Assembly (NCBI RefSeq): GCF_000404225.1
Contig: NC_021353.1
Span: 558,001 to 622,000, forward strand
Length of the DNA stretch: 64,000 bases
Source of the DNA: Candidatus Methanomassiliicoccus intestinalis Issoire-Mx1
GTDB lineage: Archaea > Thermoplasmatota > Thermoplasmata > Methanomassiliicoccales > Methanomassiliicoccaceae
Reading direction: 5' to 3'
Part shown: piece by piece, positions 44,108 to 53,931 of the stretch
Position numbering within the stretch: position 1 is the first letter of the stretch
Layout of the letters: every line of letters begins with the position of its first letter
Program-made: the position numbers and the translations under genes
The notes under the pieces: generated by a model
Databases searched by the model: none
What the model was told of the DNA's origin: nothing
The model's input: the letters and a program-made list of their open reading frames with translations, nothing else

Positions 44108-44725
44108 TCGTTTAGAGGAGGTTAAAACCTCCTCAGCTATTTTTAATTCAGTTATTGTATTTATGTTAATAATTAGCTCTATGTTTTCTGTAAGCACATA
44201 ACCTTCAGACAGACTCTTCATGGATAGCATGTCTAACCTGTCAAGAACGGAGACGCCGCAGAATACAGACTTCACACCATTCACCGGCAGGCTGTAGGTT
44301 GGGCTGATGCCCAGTGAAACAAGAAGCGAGTATGGTGCAGCTACTGAATATGAGTGTACTCCGGAATTGTAGTATCCTTCGATAACAAAATCAATCCCCG
44401 ATGAGCTGAGCAGAGGCATATCAGCCGGACAAATGAATACCTCTTCTGTTTTCATCTGGCTCATGGAATAATTCAGATCTACACAGTATTCTTCGCCGGA
44501 CGTATCAATTATTATCACATCTTTGTTTTTAAGATGCTGTTTCGTAAGCGGTGTGTTTGGACTTACAGAGATATATACATCTTTGATGTGGCTGGATTCC
44601 TTCAGGGCATCGATTACATAATCTATAATCGGCCTGCCGAGAAGGTCAATCATCGGCTTTTCAGTGCCGATTTCTTTTATTCTGCTGCCTTTGCCTCCAG
44701 CCGTTATCAAAGCGTCTATCTTCAT
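44090..44725 (-). CDS. cobY: CobY, GTP:adenosylcobinamide-phosphate guanylyltransferase
   Basis: A 211-residue nucleotidyltransferase of the MobA-like fold: DALITAGGKGSR (about 4-15) binds GTP, EKPMIDLLGRPIIDYV follows, and CPADMPLL carries the metal aspartate. CobY replaces bacterial CobU in archaea and makes adenosylcobinamide-GDP. The ATG at 44725 overlaps the cobS stop (ATGA) and matches the family start; a longer frame from 44839 has a non-homologous extension. It is the last gene of the operon cobD-cbiB-cbiS-cobS-cobY. Confidence 0.88.
   Translation of the reverse strand: MKIDALITAGGKGSRIKEIGTEKPMIDLLGRPIIDYVIDALKESSHIKDVYISVSPNTPLTKQHLKNKDVIIIDTSGEEYCVDLNYSMSQMKTEEVFICPADMPLLSSSGIDFVIEGYYNSGVHSYSVAAPYSLLVSLGISPTYSLPVNGVKSVFCGVSVLDRLDMLSMKSLSEGYVLTENIELIININTITELKIAEEVLTSSKRSSSGN
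44117..44136. terminator. Hairpin at the 3' junction of cobT and cobY
   Basis: GAGGAGGTT pairs with AACCTCCTC, followed by ATTTTT on the plus strand. It ends cobT and lies inside the last codons of cobY. Confidence 0.6.
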
Positions 44726-45558
44726 AAAAGGCACAACACGATTAAGGCGCCAAGAAGTGAACCCACTTTGCCTAACTCGTTTGAGGCTCCCAACACATCT
44801 CCGTTGACATATCCAAATGATTTCATGGATATGTTGCATACTGCAAAGCCGACTCCCATACTTATCAGAAGCATGAAAACGCCAACTAGCATGCCTTCTA
44901 TTACGGAGAAGAATGGCCCATACAGCATCAGTGCAGCCAGAGGAATTACGATAACCGCTGAGATCAGAATAGACTTCAGTACATCATTTCTGTTTGCACT
45001 GTTGACAAACATATTTCCTAAACCGCTGCCTGCTGCTGTACCGTAGGCTGCTGTGATATATAGGCTGTTTTTTGCCAGGATCTCTGCAGCTATCGGGAAA
45101 AATAAGATTGCAATCTGCCAATGATTACTGATCCCTCCAAATCCTGCGCAGGTACTGAGTGCTGATATCGTTAGAAATGCAATCAGAATCCCTATCCCCA
45201 CTCCGCCGGCTCCTACATTGGAGTCTTTCAGGGCCTTTATTTTCTTCTCCCTGTCGCCATGTGCTACCATGCCGTCTCCAAAATCCATCAGGCCGTCAAA
45301 ATGAAGGAACCTGTTGAGCACGTGTCCCATGAGAATTGTAATAACTGCAGCAGGACCCATTGAAAACAAATAGCTTGAGATCAAAAATATAAATCCAAGT
45401 ATTATTCCAAAGATCAGACCGAAGAGCGGAATCGTCCAAAATTTATTGCAGAAATTTTCCACATCTTCCTGTGTGCTATCTATCGGTATAATGCTGAACA
45501 TGGACAGCTGTGTTTTCAATATGTTGTTGCTGCCTCTTTTCATTGGCTCATCAGTCAT
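44722..45558 (-). CDS. cobS: CobS, adenosylcobalamin-5'-phosphate synthase
   Basis: A 278-residue membrane protein with about six helices that joins adenosylcobinamide-GDP to alpha-ribazole (phosphate). The catalytic acidic motif HFDGLMDFGDGMVAHGDRE (about 88-106) and LKDSNVGAGGV are typical. GGAGG precedes the ATG inside the end of cbiS, and the stop overlaps cobY, so the genes are translationally coupled. Confidence 0.93.
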   Translation of the reverse strand: MTDEPMKRGSNNILKTQLSMFSIIPIDSTQEDVENFCNKFWTIPLFGLIFGIILGFIFLISSYLFSMGPAAVITILMGHVLNRFLHFDGLMDFGDGMVAHGDREKKIKALKDSNVGAGGVGIGILIAFLTISALSTCAGFGGISNHWQIAILFFPIAAEILAKNSLYITAAYGTAAGSGLGNMFVNSANRNDVLKSILISAVIVIPLAALMLYGPFFSVIEGMLVGVFMLLISMGVGFAVCNISMKSFGYVNGDVLGASNELGKVGSLLGALIVLCLL

Positions 45559-46678
45559 TTTTTTCCTCCAGCAATTCGGTGTATATGTTAGACATTATTG
45601 ATCCGATCAGCGATCCGACAATATCATCCAGGAATGGTCCTAGAATTCCCAATATGCCGGGCTTGTTTTTATCATATCTGATATACTCAAAAAGTCCTTT
45701 CGTTCCAGCTATGTATTGGGCCAGTGCAATTCCTAAAAGTTCATCTGCAACCAGATGTACCGGGTCATCTTGGAATATGTCTTCCAAGCCAGGGAGATTC
45801 ATGCGATTGCCCTGCTCTTCAAGCCTGATTGCGGCATAGAGCATAGCATTCACATTCACATCTTTTTCAAGATTTTTGATATGTCTTCTGAACATTGAGT
45901 GAACAGTTTCCAAATCCCACCCTGGTGCCGGAGAATACAACCCTAATGCTGCTTTCCACATCTGGGCTTCTCCTATCCCCAATTCATCTAGTTTTTCGAA
46001 TGCAGTTTTAGCCTTACAAGACTGTTTATTCCATTTTCTTGTTGACTGAGCAACAGCAGACCTCACAGCTTTGGCGGCGGCCATTCCTGTTTCTGAAGCA
46101 GTGCCTGCATATTTTCCTCCATCACCTTTAGGACATAAAATTGCAAGAGCATCGCTGGTAGTTCCAGTCCCGGAAACACCTGCATCGTTCATGCCTGCCG
46201 TTTTTGCCTCGGCAATTGTGGCTGTGGCATTAACCATGCCGCAGTCTTGCAGCGGCTCTGAGAAAATCACTATGATATTTATTGTTCCAGCTTTATGGGT
46301 GGGAAGTGTATCAATTACACTTTGAGGGAGACGCTCGCCTGCAGTAACTGCATTTGTAGTTCCAGCAGTTACGATCGCAGCGGCTTCAACGTTGCCCTCT
46401 ATGCATGATTCTGTAGTTATTACTCTGCGGATGTCGGCAGCAGTCATCAAACCTATGCTGTCTTCCGGCAGTCCAAAATATTTACGGACATCCTCAAGAT
46501 CACGTTCCGGGCATGCTCCATCGTAACCCATTGGAACTTCCATTATGAAGACGGTATTAGTCTCGCTGACTCCGCCGCCGATTATTGCCGATGATAGGCT
46601 CTTGTATCTGAAAGGCAGCTTTACTATTGCAACCGGGCTGTCTTTATAGTCTAAAATTTCTAAAGTGTAATCTACCAA
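45551..46678 (-). CDS. cbiS: CbiS: adenosylcobinamide amidohydrolase (CbiZ) fused to alpha-ribazole phosphatase (CobZ)
   Basis: A 375-residue bifunctional protein. Residues about 1-215 are the CbiZ domain, which cleaves the aminopropanol arm of adenosylcobinamide so that salvaged incomplete corrinoids re-enter synthesis (VTAGTTNAVTAGE, VSGTGTTSDALAI). Residues about 220-375 are a PgpA-like CobZ domain (DDPVHLVADELLGIALAQY, FLDDIVGSLIGSI), a phosphatase for alpha-ribazole phosphate. The same fusion is known as CbiS in Methanopyrus. The start is a TTG with GAGGGG upstream. It shows that the organism can remodel corrinoids taken up from outside. Confidence 0.88.
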   Translation of the reverse strand: MVDYTLEILDYKDSPVAIVKLPFRYKSLSSAIIGGGVSETNTVFIMEVPMGYDGACPERDLEDVRKYFGLPEDSIGLMTAADIRRVITTESCIEGNVEAAAIVTAGTTNAVTAGERLPQSVIDTLPTHKAGTINIIVIFSEPLQDCGMVNATATIAEAKTAGMNDAGVSGTGTTSDALAILCPKGDGGKYAGTASETGMAAAKAVRSAVAQSTRKWNKQSCKAKTAFEKLDELGIGEAQMWKAALGLYSPAPGWDLETVHSMFRRHIKNLEKDVNVNAMLYAAIRLEEQGNRMNLPGLEDIFQDDPVHLVADELLGIALAQYIAGTKGLFEYIRYDKNKPGILGILGPFLDDIVGSLIGSIMSNIYTELLEEKND

Positions 46679-46689
46679 ATGACTTCCCC

Positions 46690-47709
46690 TCAGAGTAATC
46701 CAAAGAATGCGTTTTCAAGAAGTATCTGCACAGTTGTTCCGATTATTAAATACAATGGAATAAGAACTATTATGAAAAATAAAATTGAGGTAACTTTCAT
46801 CAGCTTTACAGTCTTGGCGATTATCTCGGGGTCATTCTGCAGTTCTCCATCTCCAAGTGAATAATAACCTTCCTTTTCCATTTTTATTCTCAGGGCACCT
46901 GCCACCGCTGACATCGGCCATCCTTTATTGGGGCTGGATGTCTGTTTATGATCTCTTTTGGCAATTTTCCAGGCATTTCTCCAGTCATATCCTAAAAGTG
47001 CTGAAGCCAGCATTATAAAAGGCACAGAAAGTCTAGCAGTAATGTAATGGAGGGCATCATCAAGTTTAGCGGCGAACATGCCCACATTTTTGTGTTTTTC
47101 ATTGAGATACCCGATCATTCCATCTTCTGTGTTGACGACTCTTAGTATTGTCGCTCCTGGAATGCCGGCAATTCCAAAGTAGAACATCGGTGAGATTACG
47201 GAATCTACCAGGTTTTCAGCTACTGTTTCTGAGGCGCATGAGATGATATGCGCTTCATCAAGCTCATTTACATTTCTAGAAACAACCATCGAGGCTTTTT
47301 TTCTAGCAGCTTCAATGTCATTATTCTTAAGATCATTCATGATCGGAAGCGTGTGGGTACCCAGGGATTTAATAGCGAAAAGCGTAGAAAACAGCAGAGC
47401 GCTGAGAACTTCCCAGACTATTAATCCGTAATCGCCGCCATAAATTCTTATTGCTCCTAAAATCAGTATGAATGCTAGCGTGAAGAGCAGAATGGGAATA
47501 AGCGAAACGAAAACTCCGCAGATACGGTCATGTCTCTGGGATTTTCTCTGTACATGGTCATCAAGGAATCCTATGACTTTTCCCATCCAGACAACAGGAT
47601 GCAGTTTATTCGGCAGCTCTCCAAAAATAAGATCAACTAAGAGAGCGCCGATTGGTATCAGCAATACAACTTCTAAGAGTAGCAATTCAACGCCCTCTAA
47701 AAAAGTCAA
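46690..47709 (-). CDS. cbiB: CbiB, adenosylcobinamide-phosphate synthase
   Basis: A 339-residue membrane protein (about 5 helices) that attaches aminopropanol phosphate to adenosylcobyric acid. The N-terminal LIFGELPNKLHPVVWMGKVI segment and ISPMFYFGIAGIPGA and SSPNKGWPMSAVAGAL blocks are characteristic. The start is TTG 47709 or TTG 47685; the latter lies just beyond the cobD stop with GAGG upstream. Its substrate arm comes from CobD, the preceding gene. Confidence 0.92.
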   Translation of the reverse strand: MTFLEGVELLLLEVVLLIPIGALLVDLIFGELPNKLHPVVWMGKVIGFLDDHVQRKSQRHDRICGVFVSLIPILLFTLAFILILGAIRIYGGDYGLIVWEVLSALLFSTLFAIKSLGTHTLPIMNDLKNNDIEAARKKASMVVSRNVNELDEAHIISCASETVAENLVDSVISPMFYFGIAGIPGATILRVVNTEDGMIGYLNEKHKNVGMFAAKLDDALHYITARLSVPFIMLASALLGYDWRNAWKIAKRDHKQTSSPNKGWPMSAVAGALRIKMEKEGYYSLGDGELQNDPEIIAKTVKLMKVTSILFFIIVLIPLYLIIGTTVQILLENAFFGLL

Positions 47710-48880
47710 CAGTTTCTTTCAATGATTTTAAAAATATATCGTTCATCGCTGGAGTTTTCACACAGAATCTGCTGTAATTTTCACAGGGGCTGTTGAATGA
47801 TGAACAGTCTCTTACTAAAATCCCATTTTCAAGCATGACCTTTCTAAATTCTGGACTTTTAACACCCAGCTTATATAACGGGCAGAAGAAGAAATAAGAG
47901 TCTGTGTCTGGAACGGCATACGGGAATATCCGGTTCATTTCCGAATGCATTCTAATTTTCTCTGATTCCAGCATATCTACGGCTTTTTTTACATGAGCCT
48001 GTTCATTTCTCATCAGCATAGTGCCAACGCGCTGTTCTATTGTTCCCAGATTCCAAGTCAAACGGCCTGTATCCATATACCTGATCAGTTCTTTGTTTCC
48101 AAATCCGTATCCTATTCTTAAGCCAGGCATTGCAAATGATTTTGTAAATGAGCGTATTATGAACAGATTCTGATACGAATCTATGGTGTCCACACATGAA
48201 ACATCTTTATCTGTTTTAGACAGCTCAAGAAGAGTTTCATCCAGAAATACAATTGTATGCTTTCTTTCAGCTTCTGATACAAGCTCTAAAACGTCTTTTC
48301 TGGGGACGATCTTGCCTGTGGGATTATTTGGATTGCAGAGGTATACTGCTTTAACCTCGTCGAGAGAATTTATGATGCTGCCAATATCTGGCCGGAACTC
48401 ATTCTCTTCTGGAAGCGGCACGTCTATTATCCTGGCGCCCATCAGTCTGCAACCGAAACTATACTCAGAGAAGGTTGGATGAGGCATCAGCACCTTATCT
48501 CCGGGAGATACAAACACTTCTGGAAACAGCCTGATGATTTCTGCAGAGCCAGCCCCGACAATGATATTACTTGTATCGACAGCATATCTCTCGGCAATAG
48601 CTTCTTTTATAGCCAGAGATGAATCGTCAGGATAATTCATAAGCTCTTTAGATGCTTTTTCAATATATTCGTTCAATCTTTCTGGATGACCAAATGGATT
48701 AACATTGGAGCTGTAATCCAAAACATTTCCCTTTCCCCAAACATCTCCGCCGTGTTTGGGACGCATCATTGCCATTATCTGAGGACGAACATTCTCTTCC
48801 AAATACACGCCATCGCCGCCGTTCTGAGAGCAGGTTATTGATACTGATGATATCTCCAATCTGTCTATTGGGTGGGCCAA
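47687..48880 (-). CDS. cobD: CobD, L-threonine-O-3-phosphate decarboxylase
   Basis: A PLP-dependent HisC-like aminotransferase-fold enzyme that decarboxylates L-threonine phosphate to aminopropanol phosphate. The PLP lysine is in SFTKSFAMPGLRIGYG; LCNPNNPTGK and FLDETLLEL are present. The family normally begins near HGGD(V/I), so an ATG cluster at 48775/48769/48766 is a better start than the TTG at 48880, which adds about 35 residues without homology. First gene of the cobalamin operon, divergent from carA. Confidence 0.88.
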   Translation of the reverse strand: MAHPIDRLEISSVSITCSQNGGDGVYLEENVRPQIMAMMRPKHGGDVWGKGNVLDYSSNVNPFGHPERLNEYIEKASKELMNYPDDSSLAIKEAIAERYAVDTSNIIVGAGSAEIIRLFPEVFVSPGDKVLMPHPTFSEYSFGCRLMGARIIDVPLPEENEFRPDIGSIINSLDEVKAVYLCNPNNPTGKIVPRKDVLELVSEAERKHTIVFLDETLLELSKTDKDVSCVDTIDSYQNLFIIRSFTKSFAMPGLRIGYGFGNKELIRYMDTGRLTWNLGTIEQRVGTMLMRNEQAHVKKAVDMLESEKIRMHSEMNRIFPYAVPDTDSYFFFCPLYKLGVKSPEFRKVMLENGILVRDCSSFNSPCENYSRFCVKTPAMNDIFLKSLKETVDFFRGR

Positions 48881-48990
48881 TACATTTTAATCATTAATAA
48901 CTAGATGTCTCCATTCCGACAAAATAGATGATGCGTGTCATACTAAAAGGATAAGCCTTAAGTATCGTACCAGTATACTCCAGTCTTCTG

Positions 48991-50070
48991 ATGGCACGGT
49001 GCTTCCTCATCCTTGAAAACGGGACAATCGCAGAGGGCACTGGCTTTGGTTTTGAAAAGACCATCTTTGGAGAGGTCGTATTCAATACTGGAATGTCCGG
49101 CTATCAAGAGAGCTTGACGGACCCGTCTTACAAAGGCCAGATACTTGTGATGTCCCACCCATTGATTGGAGATTATGGTATTAATCCGAGATACTCAGAA
49201 TCGGACTCTGTACAGGTAGCAGGATATGCAGTACGAGAAGCCTGCAAAGATCCTTCCAAAATGTACGGCGGAAAGTCCCTGGACGAGTATCTTAAAGAAA
49301 ATAAGGTTCCAGGTATCAGCGAGATCGATACCAGATCTATTATTCTCGACATCCGCTCCAGCGGAGTTCTTAAAGGCGCTATAACCTTTGACGATGACCC
49401 TGAGAAGCTTTTAGATGAAGTTTGTAAGATGCCTGCATATGCAAGCAAAAACTGGGTGGAGGAAGTAAGCACCAAAAAGGTCGTGCGTTATGAAAACAAA
49501 GGCGCCAAAAAACTAGCAGTTATCGACTGCGGTGTGAAAAACAGCATCCTTTCCGAGCTGAAGAAAAGATTTGAAGTCATAATGGTGCCATATAACGTTG
49601 ACAAGTCATTTTTCAGAAATGAAGATATTGATGGTGTCTTTTTGTCAAACGGTCCTGGAGATCCAGCCCATCCGGCGATTCAAGAATCGACCATTCAGAC
49701 TGTGAAAGCAATCAAGGAAGATTATCCAATAATGGGAATTTGCTATGGAACACAGCTTCTAGCTAGAGCCTTTGGAGGCACTACCTACAAGATGAAGTTC
49801 GGGCACCGCGGCTCTAACCAGCCGATAAAGCACAATGGGAAGGTTTACATCACTTCTCAAAACCATGGTTATGCAGTAGATAAAGAATCTCTGGAAGGAA
49901 CCGGTTTTGTGGCAGACCACATAAACGTCAATGACGGAACTGTCGAGGGCATAACTCACAAAGAGCTGCCGGTTTTTGCTGTACAGTATCATCCTGAGGC
50001 CGCTGCAGGTCCGCACGACACGATGTTTCTCTTTGACGAATTCAAGAAGAAGCTGGAGGAATCCCGGTGA
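48991..50070 (+). CDS. carA: Carbamoyl-phosphate synthase small subunit
   Basis: A 359-residue glutaminase subunit that feeds ammonia to CarB for carbamoyl phosphate (arginine, pyrimidine and possibly HypF use). The N-terminal CarA domain (ILENGTIAEGTGFG, NTGMSGYQE, SEIDTR) is followed by a class I glutaminase with nucleophile Cys in MGICYGTQLLA and the HPE pair in QYHPEAA. It overlaps carB by 4 bases. Confidence 0.96.
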   Translation: MARCFLILENGTIAEGTGFGFEKTIFGEVVFNTGMSGYQESLTDPSYKGQILVMSHPLIGDYGINPRYSESDSVQVAGYAVREACKDPSKMYGGKSLDEYLKENKVPGISEIDTRSIILDIRSSGVLKGAITFDDDPEKLLDEVCKMPAYASKNWVEEVSTKKVVRYENKGAKKLAVIDCGVKNSILSELKKRFEVIMVPYNVDKSFFRNEDIDGVFLSNGPGDPAHPAIQESTIQTVKAIKEDYPIMGICYGTQLLARAFGGTTYKMKFGHRGSNQPIKHNGKVYITSQNHGYAVDKESLEGTGFVADHINVNDGTVEGITHKELPVFAVQYHPEAAAGPHDTMFLFDEFKKKLEESR

Positions 50071-53000
50071 AACGTACAGATCTTAAGAAAATTTTAGTAA
50101 TCGGTTCAGGTCCGATTGTAATCGGCCAGGCAGCCGAGTTTGACTTTTCGGGAACACAGGCCTGCCGTTCATTGAGGGAGGAAGGCTATACTACAGTTTT
50201 AGTAAATTCCAATCCAGCTACAATCCAGACGGATATGGATACTGCGGATGTTGTATACATTGAGCCGCTTTCAGCCGAGACTGTTGCCAAGATTGCAGAA
50301 AAAGAGCATGTTGACGGAATCCTTTCAGGAATGGGTGGACAGACTGCATTGAACATCTGTTCAGAACTGGCGGAAAACGGTACACTAAAGAGGCTTGGCA
50401 TTCATCTTCTGGGAACACAGCCTGAAGCCATTGCCTGGTCTGAAGACCGTGAGTTGTTCAGGGAAGTTATGCTCAAAATCGGCGAGCCGATACCTAAAAG
50501 CAAGACAGTCTGCAGCATTGAAGAAGCCAAGGAGGCTGCGAGAGAGCTTGGAAAATATCCTGTTCTAATCAGACCTGCGTATACCCTCGGCGGTACAGGC
50601 GGTGGAATTGCTCACAATGAAGAAGAGCTGGAAACGATTGCCGGCCGCGGTTTGATTTATTCGCGTATCCACCAAGTGTTGATTGAAGAGAGTGTGCTGG
50701 GATGGAAAGAGTTTGAGTATGAAGTAATGCGTGATGCAAATGACAATTGTATTATCATCTGCAACATGGAGAACTTCGATGCGATGGGTATCCATACTGG
50801 TGAAAGTATCGTAGTCGCACCTGTGCAGACTTTAAGCGATGAGGATCACCAGCGTCTTAGAAACGCCACTATCAAAATTATCAGGGCTCTTGAGATCGAA
50901 GGAGGCTGCAACATTCAATTTGCCTTTGATCCTGAAACAAAGGAGTATCGTGTAATTGAAGTGAACCCGAGAGTTTCAAGGTCTTCTGCGCTTGCATCAA
51001 AAGCTACAGGATATCCAATTGCCAGAGTTGCAACGAAGATTGCAGTAGGCTATACACTGGATGAAATTCCCAATAGAATTACGGGGAAAACTTACGCTGC
51101 CTTTGAGCCGTCCATTGACTATGTGGTAATCAAAGTCCCGCGGTGGCCGTTTGATAAGTTCCGTACAGTCGACAGGACGCTCGGAACACAGATGAAGTCC
51201 ACCGGGGAAGTAATGGCAATCGGAAGAACTATTGAAGAAGGACTGCTGAAAGCCTTGAGATCTCTGGAAATCGACAGGGCATATCTTGATTCTGGCAATT
51301 GGTCTGATGAACAGTTGGAAGAAGAGCTGAAGACTGCTACAGATCAGAGACTGTGGGCCATCGCCGATGCTGTGCGCCGCGGTATGGATGTCAACAGGAT
51401 TGCAGATCTTACAAAATGGGATGTCTATTTTGTCAATAAAATCAAGAATATTGTCGAAATGGAAAACGAACTGAAACAGGGTCTGAGCGGTGATCTTCTG
51501 AAGCGTGCGAAGAAGATGGGTTTCTCAGACGAAGTTATTGCTGGATTTACTGCAGTGCCTGAAGAAGAAATCAACAGGATGAGAAAGTCGCAATCGCTCG
51601 TTCCTACATATAAAATGGTAGATACCTGCGCTGCCGAATTCGCTGCGGAGACTCCTTATTTTTATTCTACATATGAAACTGTCAACGAGGCAGTTCCCAG
51701 CAATCACAAGAAGGTTATAATCGTAGGTGCCGGGCCCATTAGAATTGGTCAGGGTATTGAATTCGACTATGCCTGTGTCCATGGTGTAATGGCTCTTCAG
51801 GAAGAGGGTGTTGAGGCAATTATTGTTAACAACAATCCTGAAACAGTTTCTACCGACTATGATATTTCAGATCGTCTATATTTTGAACCGTTAACACTGG
51901 AAGATGTCTTGAATATCATTGAGAATGAAGATGCAGATGGAATTATCCTGCAGTTCGGCGGTCAGACTGCTATCAATCTGGCAATGCCCCTGGAGAATGC
52001 TCTTAAAGGAAAGAAGACAAAGATTCTTGGAACTTCTCCTAGTGATGTTGATGTAGCGGAAGACAGAAAACTATTCTCTGCTTTGATGGATAAGTTAGGA
52101 ATTCTGCAGCCTAAATCTGGAACAGGTTATTCCTTTGAAGATGTACAGGCTCTTGCTTCCGATATTGGATATCCTGTATTGGTAAGGCCTTCATACGTTA
52201 TCGGCGGCAGGGCAATGGAAATAGTCTATAATGAGAGCGAGCTGAGAACATACATGGAATCTGCAGTGAAGGCTTCCAAAGCTCATCCGATTCTGGTGGA
52301 CAAGTATCTCTCTCATGCTATTGAGATTGATGTTGATGTGGTTTCTGACGGCACAGACATATTCATTGGCGGAATTCTAGAACACATCGAGGAAGCCGGA
52401 GTACACTCAGGAGATGCGACTATGTCTTTACCTCCTCAGACTATTTCTCCGGAGATCATTGCTAAAATCGAAGAAATTGCGATCAAGGTTGCCAAAGCTC
52501 TCAATATCATTGGACTTCTCAATCTGCAGTTGGCAGTAAAGAACGGTGAAGTCTACATGATTGAAGCCAATCCACGTGCTTCTAGAACTGTACCGCTGGT
52601 GTCTAAAGCAATCGGTGTGCCTCTGGCAAAAATCACTACCAAGGTAATGCTGGGCCGTACTCTGAAAGAGCTCGGGTATGTTGGTTCAGCAGACCATAAA
52701 AACGTAGTAGTCAAATCTTCTGTTTTCCCCTTCTTGAAACTGCCGGGTGTCGACTCAATTCTAGGTCCAGAAATGAAATCCACCGGTGAAGTGATGGGAA
52801 TTGCACCGACATTTGACGAATCCTGTTACAAGGCTTTAGTCTCATCGGGAATGAATCTACCTTCAGGCGGCGGAGTTTACGTTACTGTCAGTGACAGGGA
52901 TAAACCAGATGTCCTGCCGATTGTTAAAGAATTGGTGGATATGGGATTCCAAATTTATGCTACAAAAGGTACTTCAACATTCCTCAGGGAGCACGATATA

Positions 53001-53279
53001 CAGACAACCACTGCATATACAATCTCTCAAAATATGGATCCAGATGCTCTTGGCTTGATGCGCAGCGGTAAAATCCAGCTGATCATAAACACACCTACCG
53101 AGAGTTCTGGTGCCAGAAGGGATGGCTATATGATGCGTCGTTTGGCTGTGGAGCTTGAAATTCCATTCCTGACGACGGTGCAGGCTGCCCGCGCTACTGT
53201 GATGGCAATGAAACGTGCTGCCGCAGGTCCTCTCGATGTCATCGATCTGAGAACATACTGTGGAATGAGCAAAAACTGA
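50067..53279 (+). CDS. carB: Carbamoyl-phosphate synthase large subunit
   Basis: A 1070-residue protein with two homologous ATP-grasp halves: VIGSGPIVIGQAAEFDFSG near residue 11 and VGAGPIRIGQGIEFDYACVHG near residue 552. They phosphorylate bicarbonate and carbamate. The C-terminal domain (about 930-1070) is the MGS-like allosteric domain (GFQIYATKGTSTFL). Full length for the family, unlike some split archaeal versions. Ends with a clear terminator hairpin. Confidence 0.97.
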   Translation: MKRTDLKKILVIGSGPIVIGQAAEFDFSGTQACRSLREEGYTTVLVNSNPATIQTDMDTADVVYIEPLSAETVAKIAEKEHVDGILSGMGGQTALNICSELAENGTLKRLGIHLLGTQPEAIAWSEDRELFREVMLKIGEPIPKSKTVCSIEEAKEAARELGKYPVLIRPAYTLGGTGGGIAHNEEELETIAGRGLIYSRIHQVLIEESVLGWKEFEYEVMRDANDNCIIICNMENFDAMGIHTGESIVVAPVQTLSDEDHQRLRNATIKIIRALEIEGGCNIQFAFDPETKEYRVIEVNPRVSRSSALASKATGYPIARVATKIAVGYTLDEIPNRITGKTYAAFEPSIDYVVIKVPRWPFDKFRTVDRTLGTQMKSTGEVMAIGRTIEEGLLKALRSLEIDRAYLDSGNWSDEQLEEELKTATDQRLWAIADAVRRGMDVNRIADLTKWDVYFVNKIKNIVEMENELKQGLSGDLLKRAKKMGFSDEVIAGFTAVPEEEINRMRKSQSLVPTYKMVDTCAAEFAAETPYFYSTYETVNEAVPSNHKKVIIVGAGPIRIGQGIEFDYACVHGVMALQEEGVEAIIVNNNPETVSTDYDISDRLYFEPLTLEDVLNIIENEDADGIILQFGGQTAINLAMPLENALKGKKTKILGTSPSDVDVAEDRKLFSALMDKLGILQPKSGTGYSFEDVQALASDIGYPVLVRPSYVIGGRAMEIVYNESELRTYMESAVKASKAHPILVDKYLSHAIEIDVDVVSDGTDIFIGGILEHIEEAGVHSGDATMSLPPQTISPEIIAKIEEIAIKVAKALNIIGLLNLQLAVKNGEVYMIEANPRASRTVPLVSKAIGVPLAKITTKVMLGRTLKELGYVGSADHKNVVVKSSVFPFLKLPGVDSILGPEMKSTGEVMGIAPTFDESCYKALVSSGMNLPSGGGVYVTVSDRDKPDVLPIVKELVDMGFQIYATKGTSTFLREHDIQTTTAYTISQNMDPDALGLMRSGKIQLIINTPTESSGARRDGYMMRRLAVELEIPFLTTVQAARATVMAMKRAAAGPLDVIDLRTYCGMSKN

Positions 53280-53291
53280 TTTTGGTAAAAA

Positions 53292-53314
53292 CCCTGCACA
53301 CATATGGTGCAGGG
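53292..53314 (+). terminator. carAB terminator
   Basis: CCCTGCAC and GTGCAGGG form a perfect 8-bp stem with a 7-base loop, 12 bases after the carB stop, followed by AATATTTCTTTC. Confidence 0.75.
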
Positions 53315-53368
53315 CAATATTTCTTTCATACTTCTAAAAAAACTTTTGAATTGATTTGACTAGAGCAA

Positions 53369-53512
53369 ATGCTGTCTGGTGTATCAATATCGGTCGAACA
53401 TGATGATGTGTGTAAAGAGAATCATATGATTACCACGTGTGTTGATGATTTGAATCTTAATATTGATGAATTTGAGTTTGAACTATGCGTTCCTTATCAT
53501 TTTGTGAATTAA
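53369..53512 (+). CDS. Possible 47-residue acidic microprotein
   Basis: An ATG-to-TAA frame in the gap after carB encoding a small, acidic, Cys-containing peptide (DVCKENHMITTCVDDLNLNI in the middle). No ribosome site and no family; it may be chance. Listed because the 250-base gap holds nothing else. Confidence 0.15.
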   Translation: MLSGVSISVEHDDVCKENHMITTCVDDLNLNIDEFEFELCVPYHFVN

Positions 53513-53563
53513 GCGGATCATGTTTGCACATGAATCACTGGCATCCACATTTACTTCTGTCGA

Positions 53564-53908
53564 TCATCTTACCGGCGTGTAGTTGATTTCTGATTTTTCA
53601 TCAGTGGCCTCAACCTTAAATATCACAGGTCTCAAACCGTCATTACAGCTGCAGATGGCGACCCCGGGAACCTTTATCCAGTCGCCATAGTAAAACAGAC
53701 CTTTTTCTGCTCCGTGCGCCAAAGCAAAGACATACTGATAGATTGCTTTCCATGCCTCATCACAGAAACCTTCTGGTTTTGCGTAGTCTGCATAAAAAAC
53801 CTGTCCTACTTTCATCATCGGGCATTCTGTCAGACCTTCTACTCCATATTCGGAAGCCAGTTCCTTATCCAGTGTGGTTTTTAGAACCGTTATCTTAACT
53901 TTGTTCAT
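53564..53908 (-). CDS. TIGR04076-family protein of unknown function
   Basis: A 114-residue protein matching the small TIGR04076 family seen in anaerobic bacteria and archaea: VKITVLKTTLD start, CPMMKVGQVFYAD, GFCDEAWKAIYQYVFALAHG and a CSNDGLRPVIF-like end (here ICSCNDGLRPVIFKV). The cysteines could bind metal. The ATG at 53908 has AAAGGTG upstream and is preferred over the longer frame from 53965, which overlaps the ACT-domain gene. Confidence 0.7.
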   Translation of the reverse strand: MNKVKITVLKTTLDKELASEYGVEGLTECPMMKVGQVFYADYAKPEGFCDEAWKAIYQYVFALAHGAEKGLFYYGDWIKVPGVAICSCNDGLRPVIFKVEATDEKSEINYTPVR

Positions 53909-53931
53909 TTTTGCACCTTTATTGACTGAGT

